Shown piece by piece: positions 57,199-64,000 of a stretch of 64,000 bases of DNA. Position 1 is the first letter of the stretch, and each line of letters opens with the position of its first letter. Position numbers and translations under genes: made by a program. Source of the DNA: Jannaschia seohaensis (lineage in GTDB: Bacteria > Pseudomonadota > Alphaproteobacteria > Rhodobacterales > Rhodobacteraceae); contig NZ_UETC01000003.1 in assembly GCF_900116765.1 (NCBI RefSeq), forward strand, positions 248,001 to 312,000, given 5' to 3'. The notes below the pieces were generated by a model. It was given only the letters and a program-made list of their open reading frames with translations, did no database searches and had not been told where the DNA came from.

Positions 57199-58659
57199 TC
57201 AGTCCCTCAGGCTCTCTTCTCGGAGGCCGTCGGCCAGGAGATTGAGGCCCAGCACCAGGCTCAGCAGCGCGACGGCGGGCACGATGGCCGGATGCGGGAA
57301 GACCGACAGCAGGCGGCGCCCGTCATTGATGGTCGTGCCCCAATCCGGGCTCTCGGGGGGCAGGCCCAGGCCGAAGAAGCCCAGCGTCCCCAGAAGGATC
57401 GTGGTGTAGCCGATGCGCAGGCAGAAATCGACGATCAGCGGTCCGCGCGCGTTGGGCAGGATCTCCCAGAGCATGATGTACCACGGCGTCTCGCCCCGGG
57501 TCTGGGCGGCGGCGACGTAGTCGCGGGTCTTGATGTCCAGCGTCAGGCCCCGGACGATGCGGAACACCGTGGGCGAGTTCACGAAGACCACCGACACGAA
57601 GACGATCAGCACCTGGCCCGGGATGTCGAACAGGTCGAGCCCGCCCGGCCAGAGCCGGAAGATCGGCTTGGGCGCGCCCTGATCCATCACCAGCGACAGG
57701 TAGATCAGCCCGCCCACCGCCATCGCGATCCCCAGATAGAGGTTCCGCGTCTTGGGCTGCGTCCGGTAGCGCGAGTTGATCAGCACACCCACGAAGATCA
57801 ACGGGAATATGAACAGGATCAGCGCCATGTAGTTGGGCAGGCCGGTCAGCACGATTTCGGGCGTGACCAGCAGGTAGAACAGCAGGATCACCGGGAAGGC
57901 CAGGATCAGGTTCGCCATGAAGGACAGCACCGTGTCCAGCTTGCCGCCGTAGTAGCCGGCGGGCAGGCCCAGGGTGATGCCCACCATGAAGGCGAAGAGC
58001 GTCGCCAGCGGCGCGATCTGCATGACGATGGTCGAGCCCAGCACCATGCGGCTGAACACGTCGCGGGCCAGGTTGTCCCCGCCCAGCAGGTAGAACGGGT
58101 AGGGCGCGGCATCGACATCTGGCATCGGGGTGCCGGGAACCTTGTTCTTCATCCCCGAGACCTGCGTCAGCGGGTCGTGCATGTAGATCATGTCGAAGAT
58201 GCCCGCGTAGAAAGCGGTGAACACCCAGAACATGACGAGGCCGAAGCCGATCATGCCGATGGTCGAGTCGAAGAGCTTGCCGTAGAGGCCCAGCTTCCGC
58301 TTGTAGTAGAAGCTCGCGACGAAGAGCACGACGAGCGAGATCCAAACGGGGGTGAAGGCCTGCATGGCGCCGCCGACGATCCCGCCGCCCTGCCAGCCGA
58401 CAACCATGCCGGTGACGATATAGGCGACGACCGTGGCCAGGAAGGCGTAGAGCGAATAGACCTGCGCCTTGGCGGTCAGCCCGCGCAGCCCGGGCTGCGC
58501 GGCGATGGTGCCGTCGGGGTTGACGGTGACGCGTTCGGTCGTGGTGGCGAAGCTCATCACGATGGCCAGCACCGAGGTGAGCAGGAGGGCGATCGCGGTG
58601 ATCCCGAGGATGGGATCGAGCACATCGCCCATATTTCCGGTCCAGGTGAGGGGTTCCAT
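57199..58659 (-). CDS. ABC peptide-type permease, DppC/OppC-like with extended N-terminal membrane region
   Basis: A 486-residue inner-membrane permease, much longer than the usual 280-300 residues of DppC. The C-terminal half (from about residue 215, SRMVLGSTIVMQIAPLATLF) is the BPD_transp_1 domain with the EAA-type loop near AAAQTRGETPWYIMLWEILP. The first 200 residues add about four more hydrophobic segments (ITAIALLLTSVLAIVMSF, VAYIVTGMVVGW, SLVVLFVASFYY, GLVMFWVFTAFYAGIF), and a further insertion in the domain (ILFIFPLIFVGVLINSRYRT to IYLSLVMDQG) adds two. Such expanded permeases occur in a subset of alphaproteobacterial systems; the substrate is not established. Confidence 0.88.
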   Translation of the reverse strand: MEPLTWTGNMGDVLDPILGITAIALLLTSVLAIVMSFATTTERVTVNPDGTIAAQPGLRGLTAKAQVYSLYAFLATVVAYIVTGMVVGWQGGGIVGGAMQAFTPVWISLVVLFVASFYYKRKLGLYGKLFDSTIGMIGFGLVMFWVFTAFYAGIFDMIYMHDPLTQVSGMKNKVPGTPMPDVDAAPYPFYLLGGDNLARDVFSRMVLGSTIVMQIAPLATLFAFMVGITLGLPAGYYGGKLDTVLSFMANLILAFPVILLFYLLVTPEIVLTGLPNYMALILFIFPLIFVGVLINSRYRTQPKTRNLYLGIAMAVGGLIYLSLVMDQGAPKPIFRLWPGGLDLFDIPGQVLIVFVSVVFVNSPTVFRIVRGLTLDIKTRDYVAAAQTRGETPWYIMLWEILPNARGPLIVDFCLRIGYTTILLGTLGFFGLGLPPESPDWGTTINDGRRLLSVFPHPAIVPAVALLSLVLGLNLLADGLREESLRD

Positions 58660-58672
58660 GTCCGTCTCCTCC

Positions 58673-59719
58673 TCAGGCGATACGAATGCGCGGGTTCAGG
58701 AAAACGTAGCCGATATCGGAGATCAGCTGCGTCACCAGGACGACCACGACGGAGATGATCGACACGCCGAGCAGAAGCTCGATGTCGTTATTGCCGGCCG
58801 CCTGGACCAGGGTCCAGCCAAAGCCTTTGAAGTTGAACAGGGTCTCGACGATGACGACGCCGTTCAGCAGCCAGGGAAGCTGGAGCATGATGACCGTGAA
58901 CGGGGCGATCAGCGCGTTGCGCAGCGCGTGCTTGAGGACGATCTGCTGGAAGGAGACGCCCTTGAGGCGGGCCGTCCGGATATACTGGGCGGTCATCACC
59001 TCGGTCATCGAGGCCCGCGTCATCCGGGCGATATATCCCATGCCGTAAAGCGCGATGGTCAGCACGGGCAGGGTGAAGTTCTCGAAGGTGATGTTGTCCA
59101 TCGCGGTCTGCGCTGAGCCGACGAACCAGTTCGGCCCGATCATCGGTGAGGCCAGCAGCGAGATGAATATGACGCCCGAGACGTATTCCGGCGTCGCGGT
59201 GGTGCCGATGGAGAAGGTGGAGAGCGAGCGGTCGAGCTTCGAGCCCTCCTTCATGCCGGCCAGCACGCCCACGATCAGCGCGCCGGGCACCATCACGAGC
59301 ATCACGAAGAACATCAGCTTGGCCGTCTGCCAGCCGCGGACGCCCAGGATCTCGAGCACCTCGTTCTGGAAGACCGTGGACCAGCCCCAATTGCCTTGAA
59401 GGACGCCGCAGAAGCTGCCGGCCTCTTCGATGGTCGTGCCCGGCGTGGCGCAGCGGGAATAGACAACCTCGCCGTCCTCTTCGCGGGTGAAATGCGGCAG
59501 GACCCCCAACCAGCGGCCGTATTTGATCAGCATCGGGTCGTTGTAGCCCCGATTGTCCAGCCAGGAGATCACCTGGTCGTCCGTCATCCGGGCGTTGGCC
59601 TGGTTTTTGGCCAGCTTCTCAAGGTTGGGTTCGAGGTTTGTCAGCGTGAAGACGATGAAGGTCAGGCACAAAGCCGTCAGTATCATCACCCCGAGCCGTC
59701 GCAGGATGAACAGACCCAT
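58673..59719 (-). CDS. ABC peptide-type permease, DppB/OppB-like
   Basis: A 348-residue permease with the standard DppB layout. The first membrane segment (GLFILRRLGVMILTALCLTF) is at the N-terminus, followed by a periplasmic loop of about 100 residues with two cysteines and then five more segments. The BPD_transp_1 EAA loop lies near MTEVMTAQYIRTARLKGVSF. The ATG at 59719 (MGLFILRR) is the family start. The stop is 13 nt before the second permease gene, so both are co-translated as partners in one channel. Confidence 0.93.
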   Translation of the reverse strand: MGLFILRRLGVMILTALCLTFIVFTLTNLEPNLEKLAKNQANARMTDDQVISWLDNRGYNDPMLIKYGRWLGVLPHFTREEDGEVVYSRCATPGTTIEEAGSFCGVLQGNWGWSTVFQNEVLEILGVRGWQTAKLMFFVMLVMVPGALIVGVLAGMKEGSKLDRSLSTFSIGTTATPEYVSGVIFISLLASPMIGPNWFVGSAQTAMDNITFENFTLPVLTIALYGMGYIARMTRASMTEVMTAQYIRTARLKGVSFQQIVLKHALRNALIAPFTVIMLQLPWLLNGVVIVETLFNFKGFGWTLVQAAGNNDIELLLGVSIISVVVVLVTQLISDIGYVFLNPRIRIA

Positions 59720-59830
59720 TGGAGCCCCCGTTATGCGGTTACGGAACCGGCGGCCCATCTCGCGCGGGCCTTTTCGATCGGTTCCAAGAAGACCGGCCGC
59801 GTCCAGAGGGCGCGGCCGGCGGTGGTCAGG

Positions 59831-61507
59831 TCAGGATGCGGCGATGCCCATCTTGTAGAGCTGCGGCAGGTCGGCGACGTGCCGCTCCAGGCCGACGAAG
59901 CCCGGCTTGTGGTGCCGGATGGCGCTCCGCCAGTACGGCTGGATCGTGACGCCTTCCTCGATGACGATGGCCTGGATCTTGGCCATCACCTCACGGCGAG
60001 CATCCGCGTCGGCGATCGCGTTCGCTTCGTTCAGCAGCGCGTCGAACTCGGGATTGGACCACCCGAACTCGTTCCAGGCCACGCCGGTGCGATAGGCCAG
60101 ACCCAGAACCTGCACGCCGAGCGGGCGGTGGTTCCAGTTGGTCGACGAGAAGGCGTATTTCGTCCAGTCGTTCCAGAAGGTCGAACCGGGCAGGATGGTC
60201 CGCTTGATGTTGAACCCGGCGTCCCGCAGCTGCGCGGCGACGGCATCGGTGGTGTTGCGGCGCCAGTCGTCGTCGATCGAGATCAGCTCGAACTCGTAAT
60301 CGGCCATGCCGGCCTCTTGCAGCAGCTCGAACGCCCGCTCCGGATCGTAGGGGATCCGGGTCACTTCAGGCGCATGCTCCGGGTGCATCGGGCCGACATG
60401 GCAGTTGTCGGCGGGGATGCCGTAGCCGGCCATGCCGAGCTCCAGGCAGACCTCGTTGTCGACCGCCATGGCGATGGCCTGGCGCACACGCTTGTCCTCG
60501 AAGATGACCTTGCCGTCGGCATCGGTTGCCAGCTGGTTCGGACGGATCACGATGGTGAAGCCCGAGGGGATCTCGGACCGCACGAGGCCGAGCCCGTCGA
60601 ACAGTTCCACATACTCGCCGACCGACTCCCAGTTGAGATCGATCTCGTCGGCGGCGTAGGCCGCGACGAAGGCCGACGGGTCGGTGCCGTAGTCGATGAA
60701 TTCGATCCGGTCGAGATAGGCGCCCTTGCCGGCGGCATAACCCCACCAGTCATGGTCGGTGTTGCGCTCCAGCGTGGCGCGGACGCCGACTTCGTGCTGG
60801 GTGCAGAGGTAAGGACCGGTGCCGAGCTGCTGGCCGATCGTGTTGTTCGGATCCTGATCGGGGTGGATCACCGCCGCCGGATAGTCCGAGATGCCCGGGA
60901 TGATCGTGATGTCCGGGTTCAGCAGGTTCAGGCGGACGGTCAGGTCGTCCACGACCTCGATCGCGCCCTCGGCGGCCTGGTTCGTCTCCGGGTCGACCAG
61001 CGAGGCGACGCGCGCGGCCATCGAGTTGCCCTCGGCGGTGCCGTCGGCCCAGCGGGTGAAGTTGAAGGCGACATGCTCGGCGGTGAACGGGTCGCCATTG
61101 TTCCAGGTCACGCCCGGACGCACCTTGAGCGTGTAGACGGACGCGTCGTCGTTGGCCTCCCAGCTCTCCAGGAGCATCGGGTTGAAGGAGCCGTCCGAGT
61201 TGTACTCGACGAGATACTCCAGCCAGCCCGCGGTGACCGTCGCCAGCTGGGTCCAGTCGAAGGTGCGCGGGTCCTTGGGGGCGCGGACTTCCATCTGGTA
61301 GCGCAGCGTCCCGCCTTGCTGGGCGTGGGCCGCGGCCTTGGCCGGCTCGGAGCCGATCAACGCGTAGGCCGTCGCGGTGGTCACACCGAGCGCCGTCGCG
61401 CGGCTCAGGAATTCGCGGCGGTCCATCAGACCGTCCTTGTACTCCTGCGCGTACATCAAAGCGCCGTGATGGACGCCCTGCATGTTCTTCACGTCATGCT
61501 TCGTCAT
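59831..61507 (-). CDS. ABC substrate-binding protein, SBP_bac_5 family, Tat-exported
   Basis: A 558-residue periplasmic receptor for oligopeptides or similar solutes. The N-terminus carries a twin-arginine signal in GLMDRREFLSRATALGVTTA (residues 26-45), so it is probably exported folded by Tat, with cleavage near KAAAHA. The mature part is a family 5 binding protein with TLKVRPGVTWNNGDPFTAEH, DDLTVRLNLLNPD, GTGPYLCTQHEV and a C-terminal domain ending NPEFDALLNEANAIADAD and so on. Start at 61507 with GGAGAAGA upstream. It is the first gene of the operon. The expanded permease suggests a non-standard substrate, but nothing in this protein defines it. Confidence 0.92.
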   Translation of the reverse strand: MTKHDVKNMQGVHHGALMYAQEYKDGLMDRREFLSRATALGVTTATAYALIGSEPAKAAAHAQQGGTLRYQMEVRAPKDPRTFDWTQLATVTAGWLEYLVEYNSDGSFNPMLLESWEANDDASVYTLKVRPGVTWNNGDPFTAEHVAFNFTRWADGTAEGNSMAARVASLVDPETNQAAEGAIEVVDDLTVRLNLLNPDITIIPGISDYPAAVIHPDQDPNNTIGQQLGTGPYLCTQHEVGVRATLERNTDHDWWGYAAGKGAYLDRIEFIDYGTDPSAFVAAYAADEIDLNWESVGEYVELFDGLGLVRSEIPSGFTIVIRPNQLATDADGKVIFEDKRVRQAIAMAVDNEVCLELGMAGYGIPADNCHVGPMHPEHAPEVTRIPYDPERAFELLQEAGMADYEFELISIDDDWRRNTTDAVAAQLRDAGFNIKRTILPGSTFWNDWTKYAFSSTNWNHRPLGVQVLGLAYRTGVAWNEFGWSNPEFDALLNEANAIADADARREVMAKIQAIVIEEGVTIQPYWRSAIRHHKPGFVGLERHVADLPQLYKMGIAAS

Positions 61508-61731
61508 GTGTCGTCTTCTCCCTGTTGACGGCTCGGTTCTGCGTGAGACCGAATGTTCTGTTTGCGACCGGGTTCGGTCGGAATCGAGATGGCCCACATG
61601 ATGGGGGTTATTCCGAGAGGGTCAACGCGATGAGCGGGGTCTGCGGGAAGAAAAGCGACGGAAAGATGTCGCGAACGACGCTTTCATCCTGATTGACGCA
61701 GGGGAATGTTCGAGCCGTGCCAACAGGGCTG

Positions 61732-61751
61732 GCCCCTTTGCAGCAAGGGGC
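61732..61751. terminator. Stem-loop just downstream of miaA
   Basis: GCCCCTT pairs with AAGGGGC around a 6-nt loop, 9 nt after the miaA stop. It has no following T-run, so termination would be weak or rho-assisted. The rest of the 253-nt gap to the binding-protein gene shows no ORF. Confidence 0.45.
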
Positions 61752-61760
61752 TCCTGCCGT

Positions 61761-62645
61761 CTATTCCGCGCCGGGGGCGGAAATCCGACGCCAAGAGCGC
61801 ATCCGCGCGCGAAACCAGGTCCGCTGCCGCTTCGCGTATTGCCGTGTGGCCGTGATCGCTGCGGCGCGCGCTTCGTCCAGCGACATCTCGCCGCGCAAAT
61901 GCGCGATGAGCTGCGGCGCGCCGATCGCCTGCGCGGCGTTGAGCGCCGGGTCCCAGCGGGGCAGGACGGCGCGCGCTTCCTCTAGCGCGCCGGCCTCCAG
62001 CATCAGGTCGAAGCGCGCCTCGATCCGAGGCGAAAGCCAGTCCTTGGAGGCCTCCAGCACCAGCGGCGTGCAGGCCGAAAGGGGCAGGAGCGGAGGCGGT
62101 GTCTCCGCCTGCCAGTCCCGGATCGAGCGCCCCGTGGCGCGGGCCACCTCCCAGGCGCGCATCACGCGCATCGGGTTCTGCGTGTCGAGCCCCGCTCTCG
62201 TGTCGGGATCGAGCTCCGCCACCATGGCCGGAAGCCCCCGCGCCGCAAGCTGCGCCGCGCCCTCGGCGCGAATCTCGGGGGGCGTCGGGGGAATATCCAC
62301 CAGCCCCTCTGCCAGCGCGCGAAAGATCAGCCCGGTGCCGCCGACGACGATGGGGCGCGGCCCTGGCGGCAGGGCTGCGAAATCGCGCAGCCAGTCGCCG
62401 ACGGAATAGGCCCGATCCCAGGGGACATGGCCATAGAGCGCGTGGGGTGCCCGCGCCTCCTCCTCCTCGGAAGGGCGCGCGGTCAGCACCCGCCAGTCGC
62501 CGAAGACCTGAAGCGCATCCGCGTTCACGATCCGCCCGCCCTGCTGCTCCGCGATGGCCAGCGCGAGGGCCGACTTCCCGCTCGCCGTGGGCCCGGCGAT
62601 CAGAACCGGCCGCTCCGGATCAATTATATCTAGCGTGTCCAACAT
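61761..62645 (-). CDS. miaA: tRNA dimethylallyltransferase
   Basis: Adds the isopentenyl group to A37 of tRNAs reading UNN codons. The 294 residues show the P-loop [18 protein letters not shown] near residue 18, [19 protein letters not shown] (the DSxQ equivalent reads DALQ), [18 protein letters not shown] near residue 105, [16 protein letters not shown] and the tRNA-binding tail [17 protein letters not shown]. It is divergent from pyrH across 105 nt. The DALQ in place of DSMQ is a small departure but common in this group as I recall. Confidence 0.95.
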   Translation of the reverse strand: MLDTLDIIDPERPVLIAGPTASGKSALALAIAEQQGGRIVNADALQVFGDWRVLTARPSEEEEARAPHALYGHVPWDRAYSVGDWLRDFAALPPGPRPIVVGGTGLIFRALAEGLVDIPPTPPEIRAEGAAQLAARGLPAMVAELDPDTRAGLDTQNPMRVMRAWEVARATGRSIRDWQAETPPPLLPLSACTPLVLEASKDWLSPRIEARFDLMLEAGALEEARAVLPRWDPALNAAQAIGAPQLIAHLRGEMSLDEARAAAITATRQYAKRQRTWFRARMRSWRRISAPGAE

Positions 62646-62750
62646 CTTACAGGCCGTTCCTCATCCATCCCGCGCGACACTCCTGCCCGGTTGCCGCGCC
62701 CGCGCTAATCTGACAGCTATACGCCCGGCAGCAAGCAGAGGGGTAGGGCG

Positions 62751-63488
62751 ATGACGAGTGAAACCGAGACGGCGGCGCCGGCCTATTCCAGGGTTCTGCT
62801 CAAGATCAGCGGCGAAGCGCTGATGGGCGATCAGGGCTTCGGCCTGCACCCCCCCACCGTCCAGCGCATCGCCGAGGAAGTCGCCGCCGTTCAGCGCATG
62901 GGCGTCGAGGTCTGCCTCGTGATCGGGGGCGGCAACATCTTCCGCGGACTGCAGGGCTCGGCTCAGGGGATGGAGCGGACCACGGCCGATTATATGGGGA
63001 TGCTCGCCACGGTTATGAACGCGCTCGCCATGCAGGGGGCGCTCGAGGCGCTCGGGCTGCACACCCGCGTCATATCCGCTATTCCCATGGATCAAGTCTG
63101 CGAGCCCTATATCCGCCGCCGCGCCGTCCGGCACTTGGAGAAGAAGCGCATCGTCATCTTCGCCGCCGGCACCGGAAACCCCTATTTCACCACCGATACC
63201 GCCGCCGCGCTGCGCGCCAACGAGATGGCCTGCAAAGCGATCCTGATGGGCAAGAACGGCACCGACGGGGTCTATGACAAGGACCCGCGCATCCATCCGG
63301 ACGCCGTCCGCTACGACCGCGTCACCTATGACGAAGTGCTCTCCAAGCATCTGAAAGTCATGGATGCTTCCGCCATCGCCCTCGCCCGCGAGAACCGGCT
63401 GCCGATCATCGTCTTCTCCCTGGACGCCCCCGGGGGCTTCAAGGCGATCCTCCAGGGCCAGGGGACGTATACGCGGGTCGAAGGGTAG
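62751..63488 (+). CDS. pyrH: Uridylate kinase
   Basis: Phosphorylates UMP to UDP; an essential amino-acid-kinase-fold enzyme. The 245 residues have [17 protein letters not shown] near residue 12, [50 protein letters not shown] near residue 140 and [15 protein letters not shown]. Length and motifs are standard. In many bacteria it is followed by frr; here an intergenic repeat and lipA follow, so frr would lie elsewhere. Confidence 0.96.
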   Translation: MTSETETAAPAYSRVLLKISGEALMGDQGFGLHPPTVQRIAEEVAAVQRMGVEVCLVIGGGNIFRGLQGSAQGMERTTADYMGMLATVMNALAMQGALEALGLHTRVISAIPMDQVCEPYIRRRAVRHLEKKRIVIFAAGTGNPYFTTDTAAALRANEMACKAILMGKNGTDGVYDKDPRIHPDAVRYDRVTYDEVLSKHLKVMDASAIALARENRLPIIVFSLDAPGGFKAILQGQGTYTRVEG

Positions 63489-63520
63489 CGGCGGGCGGCG
63501 CCCGGATCCTCGCTTCGTCC

Positions 63521-63577
63521 CTTCTTCTGGCCGAAAATACTCCGGGGGGCGCCGAAGGCGTGGGGGCAGAGCCCCCT
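63521..63577 (-). repeat. Rhodobacteraceae-type intergenic repeat, copy 3
   Basis: On the minus strand it reads GGGGGCTCTGCCCCC, then ACGCCTTCGGCG (a small second hairpin), then CCCCCCGGAGTATTTTCGG and CCAGAAGAAG. It lies 33 nt after the pyrH stop, in the gap before lipA, in opposite orientation to copies 1 and 2. Confidence 0.8.
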
Positions 63578-63699
63578 CCCACCTCGCCCCCACGCGCTTG
63601 CCCGAGGGGCGGCGCGCGCCCACCTGCGACCCAAGGGCGGCTTTCGGTGCGGCGCGGAACGCGCTAAGTCGCCGTCAAGACGAAATGGAAGGACCGGCC

Positions 63700-64000
63700 C
63701 ATGCCCGACGACCTCCGTGCCGCGCGCCCGCCGCGCGACCTTAAGATCCCCGCGCAGCGCCACCCCGAGAAGGCGCGCAGGCCCGACCAGGCTCAGCCCA
63801 AGAAGCCCAGCTGGATTCGCGTGAAGGCGCCGGTGGGCCAGGGCTACAAGCAGACCGCCAAGATCATGCGGGACCACAAGCTGACAACCGTCTGCGAAGA
63901 GGCGGGCTGTCCGAATGTGGGCGAATGCTGGTCCCAGGGCCACGCCACGATGATGATCATGGGCGAGGTCTGCACCCGCGCCTGCACCTTCTGCAACATC
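63700..64000 (+). CDS. lipA: Lipoyl synthase, N-terminal part (runs off the window end)
   Basis: Radical-SAM enzyme that inserts two sulfurs into octanoyl groups on 2-oxoacid dehydrogenases and GcvH. The 100 codons present include both cysteine clusters of the family start: the auxiliary cluster [13 protein letters not shown] near residue 67-79 and the radical-SAM CxxxCxxC in [10 protein letters not shown] at the window edge. A basic N-terminal extension ([17 protein letters not shown]) precedes the conserved [11 protein letters not shown]. The ATG at 63700 fits the family length. Confidence 0.95.

Overview
The window is a high-G+C alphaproteobacterial chromosome segment, almost certainly Rhodobacteraceae (Roseobacter/Rhodobacter group). 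The markers are an adjacent sciP-ctrA pair, a trpGDC-moaC-moeA-lexA string, GTTC-N7-GTTC LexA boxes, a class II FBPase-recJ-tRNA-Glu string, a DUF2852 protein, and three copies of an intergenic repeat that I recognise from this family. Most of the window is core housekeeping sequence. The interest lies in regulatory sites, two or three accessory patches and some small or uncharacterised genes.

Layout. 0-10 kb: partial gltX divergent from comEC, then the overlapping leftward string trpG-trpD-trpC-moaC-moeA followed by lexA with its own SOS box, and a divergent polysaccharide-deacetylase-like protein. 10-17 kb: bpt, a decayed GH13 alpha-glucosidase, small RDD and DUF2852 membrane genes, an acquired-looking alpha/beta hydrolase plus SnoaL-like pair, and mnmA. 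17-25 kb: sciP-ctrA, ligA-recG, an SOS box with a 41-residue membrane protein missed by length cut-offs, a soluble MCP-type receptor, an IscU/NifU-like scaffold protein and hisI. 25-29.8 kb: the Entner-Doudoroff pair edd-eda behind a perfect palindromic operator, then gatB. 30-43 kb: a transglycosylase, a HAD phosphatase, an MttB-family methyltransferase, a degenerate H-NOX plus GGDEF pair, a four-gene operon of unknown catabolic function (M19 dipeptidase, 550-aa unknown, DUF3726, Ldh2-family dehydrogenase) and a divergent SbcD/YhaN-like nuclease-ATPase pair. 43-51 kb: tRNA-Glu, recJ, glpX, an AT-richer acetyltransferase, an aldo/keto reductase, hom, a lipoprotein, a TetR regulator and efp. 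51-64 kb: a small conserved protein, a PopZ-like protein, tolC and pcm, a peptide-type ABC importer operon, miaA, pyrH and partial lipA.

How the parts connect. Two regulators encoded here have recognisable sites in the window. LexA boxes precede lexA itself and the 41-aa membrane protein, which resembles in size and regulation the SOS-induced small division inhibitors known from Caulobacter. CtrA-type boxes (TTAA-N7-TTAA or one mismatch) lie 51-57 nt upstream of comEC, ctrA and the MCP gene, a weaker one precedes the H-NOX/GGDEF pair, and a perfect one lies upstream of pcm-tolC-PopZ-like. This suggests a CtrA regulon covering competence, chemotaxis and possibly c-di-GMP signalling and cell polarity. 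All functional calls rest on reading motifs by eye; no database search was run.
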